Assembly: GCA_031383555.1 (NCBI GenBank)
Contig: JANMZR010000273.1
Coordinates: 1-6,429, forward strand
DNA: 6,429 nucleotides
DNA from: JANMZR01 sp031383555
GTDB taxonomy: Bacteria; Bacteroidota; Bacteroidia; Cytophagales; Spirosomataceae
Reading direction: 5' to 3'
The position numbers and the translations under genes were made by a program. How positions within the stretch are numbered: the first letter of the stretch is position 1; each line of letters opens with the position of its first letter. Below are positions 1 through 6,400 of the stretch, in pieces. The notes under the pieces were generated by a model. The model was not told the origin of the DNA. It ran no database searches and worked only from the letters and a program-made list of their open reading frames with translations.

Positions 1-1704
1 TAAAGTAAATACCCCATTCACATTCAAATCTGGGAATACTTTAAAGCCGTTATATTGTTCTATAAGTACTTTTGTTTTGTCTTTAAATGCAGTTAAATCA
101 GCTGGTGTCCACCAATTTTTTATAGCACCATCTCCATCAAAAGCGCTACCAATATTATCAAAACCATGACCAATTTCATGACCAATAACAGCTCCTATAC
201 TTCCATAGTTTATGGCATCATCAGCGTTTAAATCTAAGAAAGGCGGTTGTAAAATTGCTGCCGGGAATACAATCTCATTTAGTACTGGATTGTAGTATGC
301 GTTTACAGTTTGAGGCGTCATGTTCCATTCCGTTCTGTCCACTGGTTTATTTAATTTTTCTAAGTTACGGTTGTATTCAAATTCAGTAGCTCTTAATTGA
401 TTACCGTATAGATCGTTTTTAGTAATTTTAAGCGTTGAATAGTCTTTCCAATTATCAGGATAACCAATTTTAATCATGAATTTATCCACTTTTTTAAGTG
501 CTTCTTTTTTGGTATCATTGCTCATCCAATCTAGTTTTTTGATATTCTGGGCATAAGCATTCAACAAGTTTTTCACCATTACTATCATACGTTTTTTGGC
601 TTCGGGAGAGAAATGTTTTTTGACATAAACTTTGCCTACTATTTCTCCAAGACCACCATTTACCATGCTAACCGCTCTTTTCCAATCTTCTTCTTGTTTT
701 TCTGTTCCGTATAGTGTTTTGCTGTAGAATTCAAAATGTTGGTTGTCTAAAACGGTAGTTAAAACTGAAGCCGATTTGTTTAGTAATCCCCATTTTAGGT
801 ATGTTCTCCAAGTTGATATAGGTGTGTTTTTGACAATGTCATTCAAATTTTTTGTATAGTCAACCTGTGCAATTACTACGCTATTTTGATCATCATAACG
901 AGCACTTTTTAGCATAGCCATCCAATCAAAGTCGGGCATAATTTTTTTTAAATCCTCTATTGTGAATTTGTTGTACAATTTCTCAACATCTCGGGTATCT
1001 TCTTTTGTCATTTGTTTAGATGCCAACGTCGTTTCAAGCTCAATAATTTTGGCAGCACTTTCCGCAGCATTTTTTATGCCTGCCAGATTAAACATAGTTT
1101 CAATGTGGGCTTGATATTTTTTACGTATGTCAATCATTTTTGCATCAGTAGCAAGGTAATATTCTCTTTCAGGAAGACCTAAACCACTTTGCCATGATAA
1201 TAGGGAATATTTTTTGGGATCTTTCAAGTCAGGAAATACCATGAATTGAAAAGGTGCAGCAATGCCAAGTCTGTTCGCTTTACCAAAATAGCTCGCTAAA
1301 TCACTGTATGTAGTGATATCATCAATGCTTTTCATTTCCTGCTGCAATGGAGAAACGCCTCTGGCTTCACGTTCTTTTCTATTTATAAAAGAGGCATAAT
1401 AATCTCCAATTTTTTGTTCTTCGGAACCTATACTATTTTTTCCTTTTGCTGCTTCTTCGATAATGACTTTTACGTCTTTTTGAGATTGATCATAAAGATT
1501 ATCAAATACACCGATAGATGATTTATCAGCTGGAATTTGAGCAGATTTCAACCAATTACCATTAACGTAGTTGGCGAAATTATCTCCTGGTTTTACCTGG
1601 AAATCCATATTGGGTTTAATGATACCAGAAGTTAAATCTTGAATTTTAGTAAATGAAGCCAATACAATAAAGGCAACAAACAAACTTGTTTTAATTTTAT
1701 TCAT
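1..1704 (-). CDS. M13 family zinc metallopeptidase (neprilysin/PepO-like), secreted, 3' end outside window
   Basis: This gene encodes an extracytoplasmic zinc endopeptidase that cleaves peptides. The frame is open from an ATG at 1704 to the left edge (568 codons, no stop); the family is usually about 670-700 residues, so roughly 100-120 are missing. Residues 1 to about 17 form a signal peptide (MNKIKTSLFVAFIVLAS). The mature part opens with the family's N-terminal signature (NMDFQVKPGDNFANYVNGNW, about residues 32-51). VNAYYNP around residue 468 is the substrate-binding Asn-Ala motif, followed by NEIVFPAAILQPP. HEIGHGFDN holds the zinc ligands H509 and H513 and the catalytic E510. The last visible residues, NGVFTL, normally precede GENIAD, so the third zinc ligand should lie just beyond the edge. 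The start is preceded by an A-tract with no Shine-Dalgarno, usual for Bacteroidota. The gene lies 92 bp after the DUF1772-like gene and may have its own promoter. The family call is firm; the substrate is unknown. Confidence 0.96.
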   Translation of the reverse strand, partial: MNKIKTSLFVAFIVLASFTKIQDLTSGIIKPNMDFQVKPGDNFANYVNGNWLKSAQIPADKSSIGVFDNLYDQSQKDVKVIIEEAAKGKNSIGSEEQKIGDYYASFINRKEREARGVSPLQQEMKSIDDITTYSDLASYFGKANRLGIAAPFQFMVFPDLKDPKKYSLLSWQSGLGLPEREYYLATDAKMIDIRKKYQAHIETMFNLAGIKNAAESAAKIIELETTLASKQMTKEDTRDVEKLYNKFTIEDLKKIMPDFDWMAMLKSARYDDQNSVVIAQVDYTKNLNDIVKNTPISTWRTYLKWGLLNKSASVLTTVLDNQHFEFYSKTLYGTEKQEEDWKRAVSMVNGGLGEIVGKVYVKKHFSPEAKKRMIVMVKNLLNAYAQNIKKLDWMSNDTKKEALKKVDKFMIKIGYPDNWKDYSTLKITKNDLYGNQLRATEFEYNRNLEKLNKPVDRTEWNMTPQTVNAYYNPVLNEIVFPAAILQPPFLDLNADDAINYGSIGAVIGHEIGHGFDNIGSAFDGDGAIKNWWTPADLTAFKDKTKVLIEQYNGFKVFPDLNVNGVFTL

Positions 1705-1710
1705 TTTTTT

Positions 1711-1728
1711 TTATTTAATATTAAATAA
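1711..1728. repeat. 18-bp perfect AT-only palindrome upstream of the M13 peptidase gene
   Basis: TTATTTAATATTAAATAA equals its own reverse complement and ends 6 bp before the peptidase ATG on the minus strand. It could be an operator or a leader hairpin for that gene. It contains no G or C, and such palindromes can arise by chance in DNA this AT-rich. What is seen is the symmetry; any regulatory role is inference. Confidence 0.4.
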
Positions 1729-1796
1729 GATGATTGGAATGGGATAATAATTTACTTAATGATTGATCGAATGTTTAGAGGCCGTGGTTATTTCTG

Positions 1797-2276
1797 TTAT
1801 GTTAATTCTTTTGTCCCAAACACAGCACCAATCAGTAAACTTATAAAGCCGGTTATACTGGCAATTTGCCTGTATTGAAAAATTGCAAACCATTTGTTTC
1901 TGAAAGCGACCCAGTTTTCAGGAACATTATCTGCAGACCATGTATTGATAACATCATTAATGGGTAAATTGCCCTTTAAAGTTAACAAAACATCTACTAC
2001 CAGAGCTAATAAAGCACTAATAGCAGAATAAAATAGAATTGTATTTCCATTTTTATAAGTCAAAAATATTAATGAAATATTAGCTAAAAGTACTGCATAA
2101 ATCACATATTTGAGATTAGCCCGCATGGCTAAGTCTATGAGTTTTCGTACTTCCATGTAGGATTCAAATTGCAGCCCTAATTGTGCTTGTTTCAAAGCCA
2201 AAAAATACATAAATGGTTGGCTCACAATAATGCTATAAGCCAACAATGTGATAAGTAAATTGATTTTCGTTGTCAT
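1797..2276 (-). CDS. DUF1772-like small integral membrane protein
   Basis: This is a 159-residue protein with four likely membrane helices at about residues 7-26, 55-73, 79-100 and 137-154. Between helices 3 and 4 it has the pattern recalled for the DUF1772 (anthrone-oxygenase-like) family: LPIND (104-108) with a Trp shortly after, then P119, NW (121-122), FRNKW (125-129) and YR (135-136). The family is a membrane protein group of mostly unknown function; a few fungal members are linked to anthrone oxidation, but that activity should not be transferred here. The length is normal for the family. The start follows the DUF6970-like gene by 28 bp, so the two are probably co-transcribed. No Shine-Dalgarno is present; the leader is A/T-rich. 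The family call rests on the loop motif and topology by eye. Confidence 0.7.
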   Translation of the reverse strand: MTTKINLLITLLAYSIIVSQPFMYFLALKQAQLGLQFESYMEVRKLIDLAMRANLKYVIYAVLLANISLIFLTYKNGNTILFYSAISALLALVVDVLLTLKGNLPINDVINTWSADNVPENWVAFRNKWFAIFQYRQIASITGFISLLIGAVFGTKELT

Positions 2277-2304
2277 AATTATATATTTTTAAAGATTTTT
2301 GTAT

Positions 2305-2658
2305 TTATTGAAAACTTCCTTTTGCCCAAATTAGCTTTTCGTTGCTTTTGTTTTGGTCAAATCCATCGCATTTTTTATCGCCTTTTCCTGAAATGCCTCC
2401 AGTAGGAAAACAAAGGCTATTACCTTGCTCGTCAAATAGTTGAGAACTATAAAAGTCACAACATTTTTCCTCGTACTTGATCAAATATACCAATTTTCTT
2501 TGATATTGATAAGAATAAACGGACTCGATTTTCCCATTGGTTTCGTCAAATACGTTTACAATATTTGTGAGCCAATTTGGATTTGGTTGGCATACTTCTG
2601 GCTCTTTTTGGCAAGAAAATGCAGTAAAAAATACAATTGCTAATGCTAACTTTTTCAT
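2305..2658 (-). CDS. Cysteine-rich DUF6970-like lipoprotein, possibly surface exposed
   Basis: This is a 117-residue lipoprotein. Residues 1-15 are a short hydrophobic signal ending AFS, and C16 is the lipidated cysteine. The residues right after it (QKEPE, 17-21) closely resemble the Q-K-D-D-E type lipoprotein export signal described in Capnocytophaga, which suggests outer-face display; this is inference. The core reads VYSYQYQRKLVYLI, then CC (66-67), LFDEQGNSLC (to C83), PTGGISGKGDKKC (to C97) and finally LIW (109-111). This order of CC, Cys-Pro-x-GG, GKGD and Cys is what I recall for DUF6970, whose function is unknown. Five non-lipid cysteines (23, 66, 67, 83, 97) could form disulfides or bind a metal. 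The gene lies 107 bp after the cytochrome gene and 28 bp before the DUF1772-like gene. Confidence 0.7.
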   Translation of the reverse strand: MKKLALAIVFFTAFSCQKEPEVCQPNPNWLTNIVNVFDETNGKIESVYSYQYQRKLVYLIKYEEKCCDFYSSQLFDEQGNSLCFPTGGISGKGDKKCDGFDQNKSNEKLIWAKGSFQ

Positions 2659-2705
2659 TATTTTTTTGGCTCCCCAACACTAAATAAGGCTGTTTTGAGC
2701 AGTTT

Positions 2706-2747
2706 TTTAAATTGTTTTGAAATGACTAATTAATTGATTTAAATTGT
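2706..2747. repeat. Two copies of decamer TTTAAATTGT in the cytochrome/DUF6970 spacer
   Basis: The decamer occurs at 2706-2715 and 2738-2747, in the same orientation, 32 bp apart start to start. A third copy lies at 5101-5110, in the spacer after the propeller gene. All three are intergenic. The motif is nine A/T and one G, so chance recurrence is a serious alternative. The whole 107-bp spacer (2659-2765) shows no clear GC-rich terminator and no TAnnTTTG-type promoter on the minus strand. Confidence 0.3.
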
Positions 2748-2765
2748 ACTGTTTTTAATTTTTTT

Positions 2766-3869
2766 TTATAATGTTTTTAAATATTGTTTCACTAATTCTA
2801 GACCTTCTTCGTGTATAACTGTAGTGCCAAGTTTGGGCATTCGATTGCTGCTCGCATTCATGCGTGATATAATAAAATTCTTTCGCTTTTTTATTCGAGA
2901 GTTATCGGCAGTAGTTTCAAAATCGAGTAAAAGTTTTGTTTTGGCCGACATGCCTTCGCTATTATGACAATGAGCACAATTCACATCGAAATAGGCTCTG
3001 GCTCTATCACTAAGGCTATTATTTGCATTTTCCCAGTCGGGCAGTTTTAGAATTTTGTCATGGCCAAAATTATTTATCAATCCCATATTCTGAAATTTCA
3101 ATAATTGATTTTCACTAATTCCGTTTTCAGTTACATCTATATTCAAATTCCTTAATTTTGGACCAATCGGCAAAATATTATTTGCTTTTTGATGGCATGA
3201 TGTGCATTCTGTATGGCTCGGGATATGGTAATTAATAGAATTCGATTTACCTAACTCATCAACCCAAATGACAGGAATATCTGAACCAGTTAGTTGTAAA
3301 GTAGCGTTTGTTTGTTCTTCATTCCAAACGTAAGTATCCACACTCCATCTTTCCTTTTCTTTTATCATGATACGAGTTTCCAACAAATATTTGCCTTTTG
3401 TTTTATCAGTTTTATCATTAAAATAATAAAATGTTTTCACCAAAATTGTACTATCAGGAAATAGCGGTAGGCCATTACCATTTGCAATCATTTTTTTACC
3501 TTTTGGTAATTTTATCAATCGCTGTTTTTCAGCATAATCAGTAAATAATGTTGTTGTCAATTCAAATGGCTGGTAACTATCTGTAGGTATCAAATCGGCG
3601 GGATTTCCTTTATAAATATTGTATTTTTGGAATTCAGTTTTAAAAGGCGTTTCGTTTTTTATATTAATTAATTTATAACAAGAACTTAAAGAAATCATCA
3701 TAAATATTGACAGTAAGGATTTGTATTTCAGCGTATTGATAGTTTTTGTTTTTATCAATATTTTAGTTTTGACTTTAACAAGTCGATCCTCGTTTATTGT
3801 TATTTTCGGTAAACTTGGAGTAGATAAGGATAGCCAAAATGGTAGGTTTTTAAAATTTAAAGTTTTCAT
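2766..3869 (-). CDS. SO2930/HNE_0200-type diheme c-type cytochrome, lipoprotein, uncertain start
   Basis: This is a lipid-anchored electron carrier with two covalent c-type haems, acting in the periplasm or on the outer membrane. Haem motifs are CTSCH (222-226) and CAHCH (298-302); M344 in NRMPKLG is the probable distal ligand of the second haem, and M306 and M336 are other candidates. The region from about residue 85 (NPADLIPTDSYQPFELTTTLFTDYAEKQR) to the end follows the order I recall for the TIGR03806 (HNE_0200/SO2930) family. The lipobox LSSC puts the lipid cysteine at C64, far too deep for an ATG start at 3869. The segment LKYKSLLSIFMMISLSSC (47-64) is an ideal signal peptide but begins with CTG (3729-3731). 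The other non-ATG option is the TTG at residue 38 (3756-3758); ATGs at 57-58 are too close to the Cys. From C64 on the length is about 304 residues. The gene begins 13 bp after the DUF4386-like gene if the ATG is used. No beta-helix partner gene is adjacent here. Confidence 0.85.
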   Translation of the reverse strand: MKTLNFKNLPFWLSLSTPSLPKITINEDRLVKVKTKILIKTKTINTLKYKSLLSIFMMISLSSCYKLINIKNETPFKTEFQKYNIYKGNPADLIPTDSYQPFELTTTLFTDYAEKQRLIKLPKGKKMIANGNGLPLFPDSTILVKTFYYFNDKTDKTKGKYLLETRIMIKEKERWSVDTYVWNEEQTNATLQLTGSDIPVIWVDELGKSNSINYHIPSHTECTSCHQKANNILPIGPKLRNLNIDVTENGISENQLLKFQNMGLINNFGHDKILKLPDWENANNSLSDRARAYFDVNCAHCHNSEGMSAKTKLLLDFETTADNSRIKKRKNFIISRMNASSNRMPKLGTTVIHEEGLELVKQYLKTL

Positions 3870-3882
3870 GATTATATTTATA

Positions 3883-4581
3883 TTAAATTATAGTTCTTTT
3901 CCTCAAAAACATCACACCTACCACCACCAGCCATAACAACCACATGGTACTGCCGATAAATCCTGCCATATCCCAAACGGGGAAATCAGGCATTACGGTG
4001 GCGAAAAGTTCAGCTTGGGCAAACAGATAAATTACAGAACTGATATAGCCGAACCAATTGACCCAGCGAGGCATTATTTTCAATTTTGCAAAAGCCAAAG
4101 AAATTATTACGGTGTATGCAATAGTGAATAATTGGCCTAAATTTTCACCAAAAATGACGCCTCCAAATTGGTGGATGGTTTTAAATACCACAATTGCGGT
4201 CATTTTTGTGGCTTCGTCAGTGGCATTTACAAACGTATTTGCTAATATTGGCACTACGAAAGTCCAGCGTAAAAGGCCTATCATTTGGACTACAAGGCCG
4301 ATAATGCCAATAATGGTAGCCACTCGCACAAGTGATGTTTTGGTTTCAAGCTTTTGCCCAATCATAATATAGGCTGGTAAAAGTGGTAAACCCGTCATGG
4401 CAAATGCAAACCATGTCCATATCAATTTGTTGCCTCCTTCATGAAATTTGGTGAGAATCACCGCTGTATTTTGCCTCAAAATATCCGGATATTCGAATAT
4501 AATAGTGAGCAATGTGTAAGGAATAAAAACGGCAATTGCGCCTGTGATTAATAAGCCACCGATGATTTTATTTGTTTTCAT
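3883..4581 (-). CDS. DUF4386-like multi-pass inner-membrane protein
   Basis: This is a 232-residue hydrophobic protein with about six membrane helices, near residues 8-29, 53-74, 88-110, 149-168, 172-191 and 204-226, ending in a positive tail (RKR, 227-229). Features that suggest DUF4386 are EYPDILRQ (30-37) after helix 1, the IWTWFAFAMTGL stretch, HQFGGVIFGENLGQL (137-151) and the MPRWVNWFGY loop (170-179). The family is uncharacterised, and no catalytic residues stand out apart from H137, E146 and E191, which could lie in or near the membrane. The start at 4581 follows the barrel-like gene by 49 bp. The stop lies 13 bp before the cytochrome ATG, the tightest junction in the run, so this protein and the cytochrome are probably made from one transcript. 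A role in supporting the cytochrome is only a guess from position. Confidence 0.65.
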   Translation of the reverse strand: MKTNKIIGGLLITGAIAVFIPYTLLTIIFEYPDILRQNTAVILTKFHEGGNKLIWTWFAFAMTGLPLLPAYIMIGQKLETKTSLVRVATIIGIIGLVVQMIGLLRWTFVVPILANTFVNATDEATKMTAIVVFKTIHQFGGVIFGENLGQLFTIAYTVIISLAFAKLKIMPRWVNWFGYISSVIYLFAQAELFATVMPDFPVWDMAGFIGSTMWLLWLVVVGVMFLRKRTII

Positions 4582-4630
4582 AATTGATAAATAATTACAG
4601 ATTTGTTAAGAAATTAATCTATGTAAACTT

Positions 4631-5089
4631 TTATAAGAAAAAGGAATAATTGATACTTGGCGTTGGGTTTATTTTGAAATCATTATCTTTTGAGGCAAGG
4701 CCAATTACCCCAATTCGAAAATTTAATCCTTTATAAGCCATCCAACGGAAACCTGCTTCCATACCTATCGCATTTTGTTTGTCATATTCCAAGTTGATGC
4801 CTCTTAAAAATGATGCTCCAGCATAAAAAGATGATGGGTTTTCTTTTTTGCCAACTGGTAAAAACCAGTAGGTTAGGCCTGTTTTCAAAAATTTAGTAGT
4901 AATACCCGATTCCAAGGCAGTGATATAATAACCACCATGAATAGACATGTTTTTGGAGCGAAATTCCAAACCAATTGAAGGATTTCGAAAGCCATTAATA
5001 CTCAATTCGTTTTTCGAAAAACGGCTTTGAGAGATTACATTAGTAGAAGCTAATAGTAAAATTGCGATTGTTAATTGTTTGATTTTCAT
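4631..5089 (-). CDS. Secreted beta-rich protein, candidate small outer-membrane barrel
   Basis: I do not recognise a named family. The product has 152 residues with a clear signal peptide (MKIKQLTIAILLLASTNVIS, cleavage near residue 20-21). The mature part of about 130 residues is made of short alternating stretches rich in Gly and aromatics, for example SIGLEFRSKNMSIHGGYYI, TGLTYWFLPVG, SFYAGASFLRGI, GMEAGFRWMAYKGLNFRIGVIGL. It ends SINYSFFL. Strand-turn-strand periodicity and a terminal run with aromatics fit an eight-strand outer-membrane barrel. A strict beta-signal would end in Phe, whereas this ends Phe-Phe-Leu. No cysteine is present. The gene sits 34 bp after the propeller lipoprotein gene and 49 bp before the DUF4386-like gene. 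The coding call is firm because of the signal peptide and the ordered protein; the barrel call is inference. Confidence 0.75.
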   Translation of the reverse strand: MKIKQLTIAILLLASTNVISQSRFSKNELSINGFRNPSIGLEFRSKNMSIHGGYYITALESGITTKFLKTGLTYWFLPVGKKENPSSFYAGASFLRGINLEYDKQNAIGMEAGFRWMAYKGLNFRIGVIGLASKDNDFKINPTPSINYSFFL

Positions 5090-5123
5090 TGTTTTAATAG
5101 TTTAAATTGTTTAAAAATTGATT

Positions 5124-6236
5124 TTATTTGTTTGCTAAAATTGATTTATTGTCTAATTTGTATTTTCCAATATAACCAAGCACATCTCCACCTAAAAAAA
5201 GGTGGCCATTATGCTCTTTTACTGCCCCAGCTTCAGGTAAAATTGTTCCTTTTGGGTCAAAAAGAGTTTCAATTATTTTACCCTCTTCTGAAATATTCAT
5301 AACCATTCCAAATTTTTCGGCTTTGGGTTGCATGAAATTTGGTAAGCTATAAATCAACTTTTTCATGCCTGGTTTTGGGTGAATTTTGTCAAGTGCATCA
5401 TTGCGTTTTGTGGAAAAACCCAACCAAAATGAACCATTTTCTCTTATAGAAATTCCATTTGGAAAGCCAGGCAAATTGTCAATGAAAGTTTCTGTTTGGC
5501 CAATTTTATTACCTTTTAGCCAATATTTTAAAACTCGGTATTTCGAGGTTTCTGTGAGCAAAACATAGCTTTCGTCTTTTGACAAAACTACTCCATTTCC
5601 GAAGTAAGTGCCAGATAGTAAGGTATTTACAAGTTTTGTTTTAGTGTCATAGCAATAAAAGCCGCCGATTGGCTTTTGTTCCAAAATCACTTTTCTGCCG
5701 TATTTGACGGTGTAAGCTGCTATTTCGGAAGTGTTTGATAAATATATTTTTCCATCTGAGGCTATATCTAATCCGTTTGGAATCAGAAAAGGCTTACCGT
5801 TTTCATCACTTTTGGCTAATACAATTGCTTCTTTATTTGGCGAAATACTGATAAGGCCTTCCCGATGACTTAATGCAATAAGGTTACTATCCGCATCGAA
5901 ATGAAGGCCTGCCACCCATGAATTTGCCTCATAAAAGACCTCGACTTTTCCTGAAGGATTGATTTTTAAAATTCGCCCATCAGAAAATTCATTTTCTTGA
6001 GAATGAACTCCGCAATAGAGATTTCCGGCGGCATCAAAAATGATATCTTCAGGACCAAAATTGTTTGAAATTGAGACTTTTTCTGATGAGGTAAGTTTCT
6101 CATTTAGGGCCGTTTTTTCATTAAATGCTAGCTTTTTGGCAGGATTCCAGGCTTGGGGTTGAATGGAACATGAGGTGAACATTGCCGAAATTGAAGCGGC
6201 TAATACAATGATTTTCAATGGCTTATAATTTTTCAT
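5124..6236 (-). CDS. SMP-30/strictosidine-synthase-like beta-propeller lipoprotein
   Basis: This is a 370-residue lipoprotein: signal peptide 1-22, lipobox FTSC, lipid cysteine C23. No acidic export motif follows the Cys (SIQPQA), so a periplasm-facing anchor is likely. From about residue 60 it is a six-bladed propeller: GPEDIIFDAAGNLYCG (61-76) with E63 at the usual metal-site Glu, PNGLDIASDGKIYLSN (153-168), FGNGVVLSKDESYVLLTET (212-230) with N214, then YRVLKYWLKG (233-242), and LPGFPNGISI (255-264). The 212-264 stretch is characteristic of the strictosidine-synthase/APMAP branch. Members are calcium-dependent lactonases or esterases, or have no known activity; the bacterial substrate is not predictable. 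Asn260 stands where homologues I recall carry Asp (PDG or PDN). It is the first gene of the run, with about 100 bp of leader after an upstream terminator, and lies 34 bp before the barrel-like gene. Confidence 0.88.
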   Translation of the reverse strand: MKNYKPLKIIVLAASISAMFTSCSIQPQAWNPAKKLAFNEKTALNEKLTSSEKVSISNNFGPEDIIFDAAGNLYCGVHSQENEFSDGRILKINPSGKVEVFYEANSWVAGLHFDADSNLIALSHREGLISISPNKEAIVLAKSDENGKPFLIPNGLDIASDGKIYLSNTSEIAAYTVKYGRKVILEQKPIGGFYCYDTKTKLVNTLLSGTYFGNGVVLSKDESYVLLTETSKYRVLKYWLKGNKIGQTETFIDNLPGFPNGISIRENGSFWLGFSTKRNDALDKIHPKPGMKKLIYSLPNFMQPKAEKFGMVMNISEEGKIIETLFDPKGTILPEAGAVKEHNGHLFLGGDVLGYIGKYKLDNKSILANK

Positions 6237-6342
6237 TTTGATTTTGTTTAATTATTTGATGACACAAAGGAACTGAGGTATTCAAACTATTCCTTGTACA
6301 TATGTTGAGAAAATGAAAAATCTTTATTTATAGGAAATAAAA

Positions 6343-6373
6343 AAATGGACTATGTTTTGAACATAGCCCATTT
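6343..6373 (-). terminator. Rho-independent terminator of the gene upstream (right of window)
   Basis: Positions 6343-6356 pair with 6360-6373 around a 3-base loop, giving a 14-bp stem. Read on the minus strand, 13 pairs are Watson-Crick and one is G-U (6349/6367); on the plus strand that pair is an A-C mismatch. The minus-strand stem is followed by a run of seven T's counting those at its base (6339-6345). Its position, 27 bp after a possible stop codon at 6401-6403 and before the propeller gene, fits the end of a minus-strand transcription unit. Confidence 0.8.
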
Positions 6374-6400
6374 GTAAATAATGCTTTGCAAACCCAACCT

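Noticed and set aside
1..1704. M13 peptidase lacking its C-terminal region, as a possible pseudogene
   Set aside because: The frame is open right to the window edge with all visible family motifs intact; the missing end is a cut of the window.
2440..2643. Plus-strand frame of 67 codons
   Set aside because: It is antisense to the DUF6970-like lipoprotein gene, which has a signal peptide and an ordered cysteine pattern.
3721..3936. Plus-strand frame of 71 codons overlapping the cytochrome start
   Set aside because: It is antisense to the DUF4386-like gene end and the cytochrome start, with low-complexity hydrophobic content and no family resemblance.
4058..4372. Plus-strand frame of 104 codons
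   Set aside because: It lies wholly antisense to the DUF4386-like gene; its hydrophobic look mirrors the helices on the other strand.
5075..5302. Plus-strand frame of 75 codons
   Set aside because: It runs antisense across the 3' end of the propeller gene and the spacer, with no recognisable features.
5386..5568. Plus-strand frame of 60 codons
   Set aside because: It lies inside the propeller gene on the opposite strand and has no support of its own.
6265..6289. Weak matches to the Bacteroidota TAnnTTTG promoter on the minus strand (TTCCTTTG and TAGTTTG)
   Set aside because: One has a mismatch and the other lacks a spacer base, and neither has a TTG about 19 bp upstream, so no promoter is called.
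6323..6341. Short AT-only hairpin TTTATTT/AAATAAA next to the terminator
   Set aside because: Seven A/T pairs only, overlapping the T-run of the stronger hairpin; likely low-complexity coincidence.
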